Positions 16,005-24,364 of a DNA stretch of 64,000 nt are shown piece by piece. This stretch comes from Microvirga guangxiensis. GTDB lineage: Bacteria; Pseudomonadota; Alphaproteobacteria; Rhizobiales; Beijerinckiaceae. The stretch lies in NCBI RefSeq assembly GCF_900102135.1, contig NZ_FMVJ01000003.1, positions 62,001-126,000 of the forward strand, written 5' to 3'. Below the pieces are notes generated by a model. That model did no database searches. It was not told the DNA's origin and saw only the letters and a program-made list of their open reading frames with translations. Each line of letters starts with the position of its first letter. The first letter of the stretch is position 1. A program made the position numbers and the translations under genes.

Positions 16005-16008
16005 GATC

Positions 16009-16040
16009 AACTCCAAACTAGCATAGACTAGCTTGGAGTT
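16009..16040 (-). promoter_or_regulatory. Hairpin that would bury the ribosome binding site of the 16004 gene
   Basis: Read on the minus strand, AACTCCAAGCTAG (16040-16028) is followed by a six-base loop and CTAGTTTGGAGTT (16021-16009). In RNA all 13 positions pair, one as a G-U wobble; as DNA the repeat has one mismatch. The 3' arm contains the GGAG Shine-Dalgarno sequence of the gene starting at 16004. This geometry is that of a translational switch such as a thermometer or protein-bound leader. A DNA operator for a dimeric repressor is the alternative. Confidence 0.6.
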
Positions 16041-16107
16041 CTGTTATCATATTTATTTCGTAGAGACAGCGCCTATCGGCAGGGATGCAGTGCCATAAGG
16101 AGACCCG

Positions 16108-17433
16108 CTACTCCCCGTTCCCCACCGCATACACGCCCTCCGCCCCGATGCCCTGTTCGGCCATCATGCGGGCGCGGGCGCGCAGCTTTTCCGTCTCGCT
16201 CTTGAGCTGGCCGCAGGCGGCGAGGATGTCGCGGCCGCGCGGGGTGCGGACCGGCGAGGCGTAGCCAGCTCGATAGACGATCTCGGAGAAGCGCTCGATC
16301 CGGTCCCAATCCGAGCACTCGTATTTCGAGCCCGGCCAGGGGTTGAACGGGATCAGGTTGATCTTCGCCGGAATGCCCTTGAGCAGGCGCACGAGTTCGC
16401 GCGCATCGGCGTCCGAGTCATTGACGCCCTTGAGCATCACGTATTCGAAAGTGATGCGGCGCGCATTCGACAGGCCGGGATAGGCGCGGCAGGCGTCGAG
16501 CAGCTGCTTGATGTCGTATTTGCGGTTGATCGGCACCAGCACGTCGCGAAGATCATCGCGCACGGCATGGAGCGAGATCGCCAGCATGGTGTTGGCTTCG
16601 CTGCCCAAGCGCTCCATCTGCGGCACGACGCCGGAGGTGGAGACGGTGATGCGGCGGCGGGAGAGGGTGAGGCCCTCGCCGTCCGACATGACGTCGATGG
16701 CGGCAATCACGTTGTCAGGATTGTAGAGCGGCTCGCCCATGCCCATGAACACGATGTTGGACACAAAGCGTCCGCCGTCGGATGGCACGAACGCGCCCTC
16801 GGGCGGCGTGGCATCGGGCCAGTCGCCGATCATGTCGCGCGCCACGACGAGCTGCGCCACGATTTCCGCCGAGGTCAGGTTGCGCACGAGGCGCTGGGTG
16901 CCGGTGTGGCAGAAGGAGCAGGTGAGGGTGCAGCCGACCTGGCTCGACACGCAGAGCGTGCCGCGATCCGTCTCGGGAATGTAGACGCACTCGATCTCCG
17001 CGCCCTTGTCGAGGGGACCGGTGGAGGCCATGCGGATCAGCCACTTGCGGGTACCGTCCTTCGAGACCTGCTCGGAGATGACCTGGGGACGGGCAAGCGT
17101 GTAGGCGGCAGCCAGCTTGGCGCGCAGCTCCTTGCCGACATTGGTCATCTCGGCGAAGTCCTTGGCACCGCGGAAATAGATCCAGTGCCAGAGCTGGGCC
17201 ACGCGCATCTTGTGCTCGCGCTCGGGCACGCCGATGGCGGCCAGCGAATCCTTCAGCTGATCGCGGGTGAGGCCGACGAGGGACGCGCCGCCGGGAGCAG
17301 CGCCCGCCACCACGTTCAGCTCAGCGGTCTTTTCGATGGACAAAGCGTTGGCACCGGCCGCGCGCGCGGCATCGCTGACGGCCACGGGAGCCGCATTGGT
17401 GTTACGCTTGGCGATGTCGAGCACCGTCGCCAT
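16108..17433 (-). CDS. rlmN: RlmN, 23S rRNA A2503 / tRNA A37 C2-methyltransferase
   Basis: A 441-residue radical-SAM enzyme. The iron-sulfur motif CX3CX2C is Cys168, Cys172 and Cys175 ([14 protein letters not shown]). The two cysteines of the methyl transfer mechanism are also present: Cys161 in RGTLCVSSQ and the one in LAACGQL near residue 408. It methylates carbon 2 of adenosine 2503 in 23S rRNA and position 37 in some tRNAs. The first 50 residues form an alanine-rich extension beyond the E. coli enzyme (384 residues), as in other alphaproteobacteria. It lies downstream of the ialB-like gene, which has its own terminator. Confidence 0.96.
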   Translation of the reverse strand: MATVLDIAKRNTNAAPVAVSDAARAAGANALSIEKTAELNVVAGAAPGGASLVGLTRDQLKDSLAAIGVPEREHKMRVAQLWHWIYFRGAKDFAEMTNVGKELRAKLAAAYTLARPQVISEQVSKDGTRKWLIRMASTGPLDKGAEIECVYIPETDRGTLCVSSQVGCTLTCSFCHTGTQRLVRNLTSAEIVAQLVVARDMIGDWPDATPPEGAFVPSDGGRFVSNIVFMGMGEPLYNPDNVIAAIDVMSDGEGLTLSRRRITVSTSGVVPQMERLGSEANTMLAISLHAVRDDLRDVLVPINRKYDIKQLLDACRAYPGLSNARRITFEYVMLKGVNDSDADARELVRLLKGIPAKINLIPFNPWPGSKYECSDWDRIERFSEIVYRAGYASPVRTPRGRDILAACGQLKSETEKLRARARMMAEQGIGAEGVYAVGNGE

Positions 17434-17505
17434 GGGAAATCTCGAGCCTCGTTGTTGGGAGTTGGCGAGCCTTATAACACAATTGCGCCGAAAACGTGAG
17501 CCTCG

Positions 17506-17537
17506 AAAAGCAAAATTCCGGGCGCGAGGCCCGGAAC
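17506..17537 (-). terminator. Rho-independent terminator of the IalB-family gene
   Basis: On the minus strand TTCCGGGC / GCCCGGAA form an 8-base-pair stem with a five-base loop, followed by TTTTGCTTTT. It lies 37 bases after the stop at 17574 and ahead of rlmN, so it separates the two transcripts. Confidence 0.8.
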
Positions 17538-17573
17538 GTGCTTACTCGCCATGCGAATTGCAAGAGGCGGGCG

Positions 17574-18281
17574 TCAGACGCCGCATTCCTTGCGGGCCTG
17601 CTCCAGGGCCTTGCTGAAGCCGTTCAGGGAATAGCGGTCGGTCAGGCTTGAGCCGCGGGCGGATTGGGTCTTCACCATGACGGCCTGACCCTTCGCCATG
17701 GTGGCAATGGCTTGGCCTTCTTCGGCAGGGTTCTTCAACCAGGCATTCGACGCCTTGGTGATCAGGGAATAGGTGGTGTTGCCGATAGCGGCGGTGGCCG
17801 GGCCATTCTCCTTGGCCGTAAAGCCGAGAACGAGGGCGACTTCGTTCCTCACGTTCTCCGCCGGGCGGAAGGACACGAAGAGATAGGCCGGATCCCGGTT
17901 CAGGTTCTTCGGCAGGCGGTCCTGGGGCTGGCTCAGGGCATAGCAGATCTTCGAGCGGCCGGTCTGGGCCGTATAGACGCCCCAATCCCCAAACGAACTC
18001 ACGAGAGAGGCGCCGCCCGGTCCGGTGGCGGCCTGAGCCGGCTTGGCCGCGGCGGCAGCCGCCGCTCCGCCGGCAGCTGCAGCGGCGGGCTTTGCGGCTG
18101 GCGCGGTCTTGCCGGCGGCCGAAGGTTTGGGCTTCGCAGGGGCAGCTGCAGGCTTTGCCGCAGCAGGCTTCTGCCCGGTCGTGCGCTGGCTCTGGGCCAA
18201 AGCTGCAGGGCCGGTTCCGATAACGAGGATGGCGGAAAGGATGCCCGCGGCGATGCCGCGCTGAAAAGATGCTGTCGTCAT
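17574..18281 (-). CDS. IalB family (invasion-associated locus B) exported protein
   Basis: A 235-residue protein. It has an N-terminal signal peptide ending near ALAQ, then a low-complexity Ala/Pro/Lys linker (about residues 33-90), then an IalB domain beginning VSSFGDWGVYTA. Two cysteines likely to pair are in KICYAL and at the C-terminal KECGV. IalB was named in Bartonella for its link to erythrocyte invasion, but the domain is general in Hyphomicrobiales and its activity is unknown. The ATG at 18281 is favoured; a TTG at 18293 adds four residues. A minus-strand terminator follows the gene. Confidence 0.88.
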   Translation of the reverse strand: MTTASFQRGIAAGILSAILVIGTGPAALAQSQRTTGQKPAAAKPAAAPAKPKPSAAGKTAPAAKPAAAAAGGAAAAAAAKPAQAATGPGGASLVSSFGDWGVYTAQTGRSKICYALSQPQDRLPKNLNRDPAYLFVSFRPAENVRNEVALVLGFTAKENGPATAAIGNTTYSLITKASNAWLKNPAEEGQAIATMAKGQAVMVKTQSARGSSLTDRYSLNGFSKALEQARKECGV

Positions 18282-18384
18282 GAGGGCGAACAATACGAGG
18301 GGACGGTTAATAACTCTTCACCATCCCCTATCCCGGACACCGATTCGGAGCGATGCGTCGAAACGCGGCAAGGGAGCGCGGATA

Positions 18385-18411
18385 GGAAAAGAGGCCGCAT
18401 CGGACGGCCTC
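18385..18411 (-). terminator. Rho-independent terminator of the RTX gene
   Basis: On the minus strand GAGGCCG / CGGCCTC form a 7-base-pair stem with a seven-base loop, followed by TTTTCC. It lies about 20 bases after the RTX stop at 18432. Confidence 0.7.
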
Positions 18412-18431
18412 TCGCAGGTATTCTCGTCGGC

Positions 18432-19535
18432 TTAGATGACGAAAAAGTCCTTGTAAGTCAGCTTCAGGTTTTTGTTCAGCTTAGCGAACTGGATAGCCTT
18501 GCCGCTGCCTGATCCATCGGCGTCATAGGAGAGAATGCCGGACTTGTCGTTGTAGATCAGGTAATCGTTCTTGTCCTTGGCCTTCGTTCCGATCGTGAAA
18601 AAGGCCGCTTTCAATTTGCCGGGCTTGTCTTCGGAGCCTACCTTGCTCAGCTTCGTGAAGTACAATTTGCTGAGCCAAATCGAGTCGTCTCTCACGTTGA
18701 AGTCTTTGATCGTGTCGAAGTTGAAGGTCCGGTTCGTACCATTCTTGTAAGGGTCGAGCTGGCTCTTGAAGACAAAGGCATCCTTGCCCTTGCCACCGTA
18801 GAGCACATCGTTGCCCATGCCCCCGCTGACACGATCGTTGCCGCTCCCGCCCTGAATGGTATCCTTGCCATATCCGCCATCGAGATAGTTGCTGCCGCTG
18901 CTGCCGACGAGCCGGTCATTTCCAAAGCCGGTGCTCACGTTCTCGATGCCGCTGTAGGTATCCCCGGCAGCTTCGCCTCCTTGACCGGTTCCCGTTGCAA
19001 GATTGATCGTCAGAGCAGCAGTGGAGCTGTAGTGAACCGTGTCTATGCCAAGGCCGCCGATGATCTGATCGTTGCCGCCGCTGCTCGCATAGATATGATC
19101 ATTTCCGGCCCCGCCATCGAGAATGTTGTCGCCGCTGTTGCCAAAAATGTCGTTATCAAGCTCGTTCCCGGTGCCATTGATGTTGCCGGTGCCGAGCAGC
19201 ATGAGTATCTCGACATTGGCCGCAAGCGTATAGGAAACCGACGATTGCACTGTGTCGGCTGTTCCTTCCCCCGCCAGCTCAACGACTACATCGCCAACAT
19301 CGTCAACGGTGTACCAGTCGTCGCCTGCTCCGCCGATCATGCGATCCGCTCCGGCTCCTCCGTCCAAGCCATTATGGGTGGCATCGCCTGTCAGCACATT
19401 GGCAAGTGCATTTCCCTGGATGCGGACTTGAGCAGGCAGAGGTGTGGTTGTTCCAGGGACGGTGGCCGGTAGAGCGAAAACCAGCTCATTGGCTTCAAGG
19501 GTAAAGCTGTTGCTCCAGGAATTATATATGGCCAT
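18432..19535 (-). CDS. RTX-type calcium-binding repeat protein
   Basis: A 367-residue protein made largely of glycine- and aspartate-rich nonapeptides (LDGGAGNDHIY, GGSGNDRVSGGMGNDVLYGGKGKDAF). At least two blocks are visible, near residues 60-80 and 125-250. Such repeats bind calcium and fold as parallel beta-rolls outside the cell. There is no N-terminal signal peptide; type I secretion through a C-terminal signal is normal for this class. The last 120 residues (NFDTIKDFNVRDDSIWLSK, then YDADGSGSGKAIQFAKL) match the region after the repeats in such proteins. No catalytic domain is seen. No secretion genes adjoin it. GGAGAG precedes the ATG at 19535. The surrounding DNA is AT-richer than the genome. 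Confidence 0.88.
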   Translation of the reverse strand: MAIYNSWSNSFTLEANELVFALPATVPGTTTPLPAQVRIQGNALANVLTGDATHNGLDGGAGADRMIGGAGDDWYTVDDVGDVVVELAGEGTADTVQSSVSYTLAANVEILMLLGTGNINGTGNELDNDIFGNSGDNILDGGAGNDHIYASSGGNDQIIGGLGIDTVHYSSTAALTINLATGTGQGGEAAGDTYSGIENVSTGFGNDRLVGSSGSNYLDGGYGKDTIQGGSGNDRVSGGMGNDVLYGGKGKDAFVFKSQLDPYKNGTNRTFNFDTIKDFNVRDDSIWLSKLYFTKLSKVGSEDKPGKLKAAFFTIGTKAKDKNDYLIYNDKSGILSYDADGSGSGKAIQFAKLNKNLKLTYKDFFVI

Positions 19536-19930
19536 TGCACTCTCCAACCCAAACGGGAGGCGTATGATAGGGAATATGAAATTGACGCCTGGGCAGAGTT
19601 ATACAGTCACGCTCAGTTATTGGTAAATATATAACGTACGGCTTAGGCCAGTCGCCGCCTTGAGCTGATCCTTAGGTGCAGAGAAATTGCAGGTTTCCAA
19701 CGATGGAGCGGCATGTCTCAGCTGCTCCGCACAACCAGGCATCAGCCTGCCTAAAAATAAAAGGGCCGCAGAAGCGGCCCGTCGAGTTGTTGTTCTTAAA
19801 AGTGTTCGTTGTTCAAATGGGAGGAGTTAAAATGACTTCTGATGAACAACTCCCGTGTAAATGAAAAATTATAATGTTGCAATAAGTCTATATTCTTTGT
19901 TCTGAATATAATCTTATATCTCTGCTGTTC
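19536..19930. other. AT-rich intergenic stretch between the RTX and DUF1232 genes
   Basis: These 395 bases hold the upstream region of the RTX gene, a minus-strand terminator at 19753-19780 and otherwise AT-rich sequence with TATA-like runs near 19627 and 19870-19920. A 62-codon plus-strand frame at 19676-19864 has no convincing ribosome binding site or composition and is not called. No repeats or RNA motifs are recognised. Confidence 0.5.
19753..19780 (-). terminator. Rho-independent terminator, minus strand
   Basis: GGGCCGC / GCGGCCC form a perfect 7-base-pair stem with a four-base loop, followed on the minus strand by TTTTATTTTT. It is about 150 bases beyond the stop of the DUF1232 gene at 19931 and is the likely end of that transcript. 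Confidence 0.75.
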
Positions 19931-20320
19931 TCAGGGCTGTTCAGGGGTGAGCTGCCCTAGGGTTTCTCGCGCTTTCAACCTGTGATCTTCCGTAATGGAA
20001 CCCGCAACCTGGGTTATCGCTGCGGCCAGCACCGCCGCGTCGTCGGCGAAGCCGAGCAGGGGCAGGAAGTCGCTCACCGCGTCCATGGGGAACACGAAGT
20101 AAGCGATGGCTCCGAGAAGAATCAGTTTCACGCGGCTCGGTGTCTTCGCGTCGGTCGCGCAATAGAAGGCCGCAAGCAGGTCTTCGGCGAACGGAATTTT
20201 GCCCGCCACCCGCTTCAGCTTCTCCCAGAAGCGCCGCTTCAGGCCCTCCTCGTCGCGGGTGGCCGAACGCATGGCGTCCATCTCGGCCTTGGTGAAAGGC
20301 TTGATGAAAGGGTCGCTCAT
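19931..20320 (-). CDS. DUF1232 (YkvA-like) small protein
   Basis: A 129-residue protein. The central segment, AKTPSRVKLILLGAIAYFVFPMDAVSDFLPLLGFADDAAVL, is the DUF1232 signature with an amphipathic or membrane-inserting helix and the P-x-D-x-x-D motif. The first 60 residues are polar and helical. Function is unknown; relatives in Bacillus and plant chloroplast proteins share the domain. The ATG at 20320 is used; an upstream in-frame start at 20347 adds nine residues. It is divergent from the SDR gene at 20407. Confidence 0.85.
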   Translation of the reverse strand: MSDPFIKPFTKAEMDAMRSATRDEEGLKRRFWEKLKRVAGKIPFAEDLLAAFYCATDAKTPSRVKLILLGAIAYFVFPMDAVSDFLPLLGFADDAAVLAAAITQVAGSITEDHRLKARETLGQLTPEQP

Positions 20321-20406
20321 GCTCTGTTGCTCCTTCGGCTGTCTCAATATGGGTATCCACTCATGTAAGGATTGCCTACAAGCATCCTCAAGAGAGGAGA
20401 GAAAAC

Positions 20407-21192
20407 ATGAAGCTCGACAAATTGATGGCAGCCATCGTCACGGGAGGCGCATCCGGCCTCGGCGAGGCGACCGCGCGCATGCTTGCTGGACAGGGTGTGA
20501 AGGTCGCCATCTTCGATATGAACGCGGAGCGCGGCGAAGCGGTTGCGCGTGAGATCGGCGGCCTGTTTGCGCAAGTCGACGTGACGGACGAGGCATCGAT
20601 CGATGCAGGCCTCGTGAAGGCGCGTGAGACGAACGGCGTCGAGCGCATTCTCGTCAATTGCGCAGGCGTCGCGCCCGGTCGTCGCACGGTGACGAAGAAG
20701 CGCGAGACAGGGGAGCTGATTCCCCACGATCTCGCGAGCTTCCGCAAGACGGTCGAGATCAACCTCATCGGCACCTACGCGATGATCTCCAAATGCGCTG
20801 CCGCCATGGCGGCTCTTGAGCCGGTGACGCCGGATGGCGGGCGCGGCGTCATCGTCAACACCTCGTCGGTCGCAGCTCAGGACGGGCAGATCGGTCAGGC
20901 CGCCTATTCCGCCTCCAAGGGCGGCGTGCTGGCGCTCACCCTGCCGGTAGCGCGCGACCTGTCGGGCTTCGGCATCCGCGTCATCACCATCATGCCGGGG
21001 CTCTTCCACACGCCTCTCTTCGAGGGCATCGCGGAAGATTACCGCAAGGCGCTGGAGGCCAACGTGCCGTTCCCCTCGCGTCTCGGACGCCCGGAGGAAT
21101 ACGCGCAGCTGGTGAAGAGCATCATCGAAAGCGACATGCTCAACGGTGAAGGCATCCGCCTCGACGGCGCTTTGCGCATGCAGCCGAAATAA
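20407..21192 (+). CDS. Short-chain dehydrogenase, 3-hydroxyacyl-CoA dehydrogenase type II-like
   Basis: A 261-residue short-chain dehydrogenase with cofactor loop TGGASGLG, Asp in DVTDEA, and catalytic Ser/Tyr/Lys in NTSSVAAQDGQIGQAAYSASK. The overall layout resembles the mitochondrial type II 3-hydroxyacyl-CoA dehydrogenase (HSD17B10): VTGGASGLGEATAR at the start, RFLGRPEEYA-like RLGRPEEYAQLV and NGEGIRLDGALRM at the end. The expected reaction is NAD-dependent oxidation of 3-hydroxyacyl-CoA in fatty or branched-chain amino acid breakdown. An AGGAG-like GAGAGGAGAG stretch precedes the ATG. It stands alone on its strand. Confidence 0.85.
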   Translation: MKLDKLMAAIVTGGASGLGEATARMLAGQGVKVAIFDMNAERGEAVAREIGGLFAQVDVTDEASIDAGLVKARETNGVERILVNCAGVAPGRRTVTKKRETGELIPHDLASFRKTVEINLIGTYAMISKCAAAMAALEPVTPDGGRGVIVNTSSVAAQDGQIGQAAYSASKGGVLALTLPVARDLSGFGIRVITIMPGLFHTPLFEGIAEDYRKALEANVPFPSRLGRPEEYAQLVKSIIESDMLNGEGIRLDGALRMQPK

Positions 21193-21197
21193 GCCGC

Positions 21198-22259
21198 TCA
21201 GGCGAGATCGAGAAAACGCACCGTATCGGGATCCACTGGGATTCCGGTACGGTCCCGCTTCTCCATCGTCTGCCACTCGCGATCCCCTGGCGCGAGAACC
21301 TGCGCACCCGCCTTCGCGGGGGAGCCACGCAATCCCGCTAGATACTGTTGCATCAGGAGGTCGTAGGTCTCACGCCCCACGAAGCGTTCGGGATCGATGG
21401 CAAGACAGAAATGCCCGATGTCATGGCGCTCCGTATGGCCGTCGCCCATCGGCACGACGAGGTGGTCGGGAGTGGCGCCGGTCAGTACGGCCGAGAGGAT
21501 CGTCACCAGGCCGGCAAGGCCTGCTCCCTTGAACCCGAAATCGGCGCCGCCGAGAGGCGTCAGGATCTCGGCAAGATGCGGATTGCGGGTCGGCTCGCCA
21601 TGGATGTCCGCCGTCACCTGATCGGGCAATTCGCGTTCCAGCGACCGGAACAGCAGGATCCGGTTGTAGGGAATTGCCGAGGTTGCCATGTCGAGAAGCC
21701 ATGGCCTCGAGCCGCGTACGGGCGCGGCGGCAGCGATGGGATTGGTTCCGTGAAATCGCGTCTTGCCGCCGTGAAATGCGACGAGCGAATCCGCGTTGGT
21801 GGTCGAGAGGGCGATGAAGCCGGCCTCGGCTCCCGCCAGCGCATAGGCTCCGGCTGCGCCGTAATGGGTTGAATGCGTGATCCCGACAGCCCCGACGCCG
21901 CTTTCCTTCGCAATCCGGCAGGCCTCCTCCATGCCGGCATAGGCAGCCGCATGACCCAAGCCGTGATCGGCGTCCAGCATGGAGGTTCCGGCAGCCGTGC
22001 GCTTGATGGTGAAGGCGGGAGAGCCGTTGATCTGTCCGCTTCTCAGACATTCGGCATAGAAGGGCGTCAGCCTCACCCCGTGGCTGTCGATGCCGAGGCG
22101 CGAGGCGTGCATCATGGCACGGGCGGCGGCGGCCGCGGACGCTTCATCGGCGCCGGCCTCGCGCAGGGCGGCCAGAACACGCTCCTGCAGGAGGTCCGCT
22201 GGAAACTTCAAACCTTCAACGGCTATGCTCGATGCCTGGGACACAATGCGACCTCTCAT
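21198..22259 (-). CDS. Malate/L-lactate/ureidoglycolate dehydrogenase family oxidoreductase
   Basis: A 353-residue member of the Ldh_2 family, which is unrelated to classical lactate dehydrogenases. The family landmarks visible are SRLGIDSHGVRLTP near residue 53, HSTHYGAAGAYA near 132 and FHGTNPIAAAAP near 180. Members use NAD(P) with substrates such as malate, sulfolactate, ureidoglycolate or delta-1-piperideine-2-carboxylate, and sequence alone does not decide which. It converges with the SDR gene, with a five-base gap. The gene starts at the ATG at 22259. Confidence 0.85.
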   Translation of the reverse strand: MRGRIVSQASSIAVEGLKFPADLLQERVLAALREAGADEASAAAAARAMMHASRLGIDSHGVRLTPFYAECLRSGQINGSPAFTIKRTAAGTSMLDADHGLGHAAAYAGMEEACRIAKESGVGAVGITHSTHYGAAGAYALAGAEAGFIALSTTNADSLVAFHGGKTRFHGTNPIAAAAPVRGSRPWLLDMATSAIPYNRILLFRSLERELPDQVTADIHGEPTRNPHLAEILTPLGGADFGFKGAGLAGLVTILSAVLTGATPDHLVVPMGDGHTERHDIGHFCLAIDPERFVGRETYDLLMQQYLAGLRGSPAKAGAQVLAPGDREWQTMEKRDRTGIPVDPDTVRFLDLA

Positions 22260-22308
22260 GGACGATGAGTGCTTTGTCAGGCCGCGATCCCGATGGCAAG
22301 CATCGAAC

Positions 22309-22701
22309 CTACGACGTCACTTCACCGCGATTCTCGGGATAGCTGATGAGATCCGGCGTGCAGAGCCAGAACTCCCGGCGCTTGGTCCAGGCCTCATAGG
22401 TCGGTGTGAACAGATTGGTCTGGTCGAAGGCGCCGAGCTTGAGCTCGATCTCGTGCGCATCTTCGCGGCAGAACACCTGCGAGCCGCATTGCGGGCAGAA
22501 GTAATCAGTCTTCCAGGCTCGGCTCTCGCCGGAAACCACCACCTGATCCGCAGGAAAGACCGCAAAAGCATTGAAGGCGCTGCCGCTCGTCTTGCGGCAG
22601 TTCATACAATGGCACAGCCCCACGCGCCTGGGGGCTCCTTGAGCCTTGAACGTCAGCTGTCCGCAGACACAGCCGCCCGTGAGGACTCGAGCATCGGTCA
22701 T
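22309..22701 (-). CDS. GFA-family zinc protein (glutathione-dependent formaldehyde-activating-like)
   Basis: A 130-residue protein with the zinc-binding cysteines of the Gfa/CENP-V fold: Cys11 and Cys13 in GGCVCGQL, Cys30, Cys32 and Cys35 in LCHCMNCRKTSG, and Cys69 and Cys72 in YFCPQCGSQ. The founding member was proposed to speed the joining of formaldehyde and glutathione. Many small paralogues exist with no proven activity, so the annotation is to family only. It is followed on the same strand by a lactate-dehydrogenase-like gene and preceded four bases away by phhB. Confidence 0.87.
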   Translation of the reverse strand: MTDARVLTGGCVCGQLTFKAQGAPRRVGLCHCMNCRKTSGSAFNAFAVFPADQVVVSGESRAWKTDYFCPQCGSQVFCREDAHEIELKLGAFDQTNLFTPTYEAWTKRREFWLCTPDLISYPENRGEVTS

Positions 22702-22705
22702 GGCG

Positions 22706-23008
22706 TCACGCTTTCGTCAGTCCGGCGGCGAGCTGGTCCATGCGCTGCGCCAGTTCGACATCGCGGCGCGTGAGGCCGTTGGCGTCATGGGTCGAGAGCG
22801 TCACATCCACCTTGTTGTAGACATTGAACCATTCCGGGTGGTGATTCATGGGCTCGGCTACCAGCGCCACGCGGGTCATCCAGCCGAAGGCGGCATTGAA
22901 ATCGTCGAACACGAACCGCTTGCGGATGGCGTCCCGCCCCTCGACAAGCGTCCAGCCGTCGAGGGCGGAGAGAAGTTCCTGGCGTTCGGTGTCGTTCAAA
23001 CGGGGCAT
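22706..23008 (-). CDS. phhB: Pterin-4a-carbinolamine dehydratase
   Basis: A 100-residue protein with the active-site motif NHHPEW (about residues 54-59) and the second-half strand [18 protein letters not shown]. This enzyme dehydrates 4a-hydroxytetrahydrobiopterin to regenerate the cofactor of aromatic amino acid hydroxylases; bacterial copies without a hydroxylase neighbour may act on tetrahydrofolate-related pterins or assist other pterin enzymes. No hydroxylase gene is visible in the window. It is the first gene of a tight pair with the GFA-family gene. Confidence 0.92.
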   Translation of the reverse strand: MPRLNDTERQELLSALDGWTLVEGRDAIRKRFVFDDFNAAFGWMTRVALVAEPMNHHPEWFNVYNKVDVTLSTHDANGLTRRDVELAQRMDQLAAGLTKA

Positions 23009-23068
23009 GGGCGGCTTCTTTTGCGTTGATTGAGGGCTCGCTTAGTGATGAAGCGCCCGCGCCATGTT

Positions 23069-23665
23069 TCAAGCCCTGACGTCCTCGAAGGACGCTTCCT
23101 CGATGGTGCGCCAATCCTGGCGGATGGCGAAACTCTCCCGATCCATCACGAAGAAACAGCCGCCGCCCGAATGCTGCGGCCGGCTCTCCTGGCCGATCTC
23201 CACCTGCTGAAGATGCGCCATGAGCAGGCACCCGACGCCGCCATGGGCGACGATGAGCGTATCGCCGATCTCCTCCGCCGCGATCCGGCTTACGGCCTTC
23301 ACGATGCGGGATTGCGCGTCGATGGCGCGCTCCCAGCCGCGGATGCTCTCGTGCGGACGGGCGAAGAATTCACCGACCACCTCCCAGAATTCCGGCGGCG
23401 CGATGTAGCCTGTGGCCGAACGGTCGTTCTCGCCGAGATCCTCGTGTGTGCGGTAGGGCATGCCGAGCCGCTTGGCGACGATGGCCGCGCCGTCCATGGC
23501 CTTCTGCTCGGTGCTGGCATGGATCGAAGAGAGCAGGACGCCGGACAGCGCATCGGCAAAAAGCTCCATCCGCCTGCGCCCCGTTTCATTGAGGGGCCAT
23601 TGCGGCACGGGCACGTTCGGATCGATGACGACTTCGGGATGGGTGAGGAAGATGAGCGATGCCAT
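23069..23665 (-). CDS. Histidine phosphatase family protein with altered first motif
   Basis: A 198-residue protein of the phosphoglycerate-mutase-like fold. The first motif, normally RHG, reads LTHPEV (His9 kept, Arg and Gly changed to Thr and Pro). The second histidine is in LIVAHGGVG near residue 140. The pattern is consistent within the protein and probably marks a subfamily rather than a damaged copy. Substrate is unknown. The gene is on the minus strand between phhB and thpR. Confidence 0.78.
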   Translation of the reverse strand: MASLIFLTHPEVVIDPNVPVPQWPLNETGRRRMELFADALSGVLLSSIHASTEQKAMDGAAIVAKRLGMPYRTHEDLGENDRSATGYIAPPEFWEVVGEFFARPHESIRGWERAIDAQSRIVKAVSRIAAEEIGDTLIVAHGGVGCLLMAHLQQVEIGQESRPQHSGGGCFFVMDRESFAIRQDWRTIEEASFEDVRA

Positions 23666-23702
23666 GGGCCAAGGCTTAATCGCTCAAAGCTTTGCCGTCG
23701 AG

Positions 23703-24239
23703 CTAGCTTAAGGGGTACGCCGCTTCGATCACATAGGGCCCGCCGCCGGTGGAAGCCTTCGACGAATAGAGCACGAAACGGTTGGCCGTGAATGCGAGCT
23801 TCGGGAAGTGACCCCGGGTCGCCATGTAATCGGCCACATCGATGGGCGAGACATTCTTCAAGCGCGCCAGCGTCACATGCGGGACGAACTTGCGCGTTTC
23901 CGGCGGCAGGCCGATCTGGCGCATCATGCGCTCCTGCTCGGCCTGAAGATCGGCGAGTTCCCCGTTGCCCGAGGTGCGGGCGAACACCGCGCGAGGCTTC
24001 GAGCCGCCGAAGGTGTCGAGGCCCTCGATGGTGATGACGATGGGCTCGCGCCAGCGGGAATCGCCGAGCATCGAGGCCACGTCGTCCGCCGTGCGGGCGT
24101 CGATGTCGCCAATGAAGCGCAAGGTGATGTGGTAGTTTTCGGGATCGATCCAGCGCGCCCCCGGCAACCCGCCGCGATAGGCGGAGAGGGCTAGGCTGAT
24201 CTCGGGAGGAATCTCGATGCCGGTGAACAGACGTGGCAT
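23703..24239 (-). CDS. thpR: RNA 2',3'-cyclic phosphodiesterase (ThpR)
   Basis: A 178-residue member of the 2H phosphoesterase group. Two HxT motifs, YHITLRFIG near residue 46 and PHVTLARL near 127, give the paired histidines of the active site. The family opens 2',3'-cyclic phosphate on RNA and in vitro can ligate tRNA halves. The start (MPRLFTGIEIPPEI) is typical, with FxGIxxP at residue 5. It lies upstream of the histidine phosphatase gene on the same strand with a 37-base gap. Confidence 0.92.
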   Translation of the reverse strand: MPRLFTGIEIPPEISLALSAYRGGLPGARWIDPENYHITLRFIGDIDARTADDVASMLGDSRWREPIVITIEGLDTFGGSKPRAVFARTSGNGELADLQAEQERMMRQIGLPPETRKFVPHVTLARLKNVSPIDVADYMATRGHFPKLAFTANRFVLYSSKASTGGGPYVIEAAYPLS

Positions 24240-24318
24240 GCGGCACCTCCGAGCTTTGGCTTACGCTTGACGATTCAGACGATGGACAGCCGGCTTTGTT
24301 CCGGCTGTCATGATGGCA

Positions 24319-24356
24319 GTCATCCCGGATCTTCGCTGCGAGTCGTCCGGGATGAC
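24319..24356. repeat. Short GTCATCCCGGA palindrome
   Basis: GTCATCCCGGAT at the left and GTCCGGGATGAC at the right form an inverted repeat of about 12 bases around a 14-base loop. It is a single-unit version of the element at 8777-8879. It lies just after the stop of the aldo/keto reductase gene (minus strand) and could fold in its 3' end, although no U-run follows. Confidence 0.65.
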
Positions 24357-24364
24357 GCTGCCGG

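Noticed and set aside
19676-19864. 62-codon plus-strand open frame between RTX and DUF1232 genes
   Set aside because: It crosses the terminator hairpin at 19753-19780 and shows no coding-like pattern.
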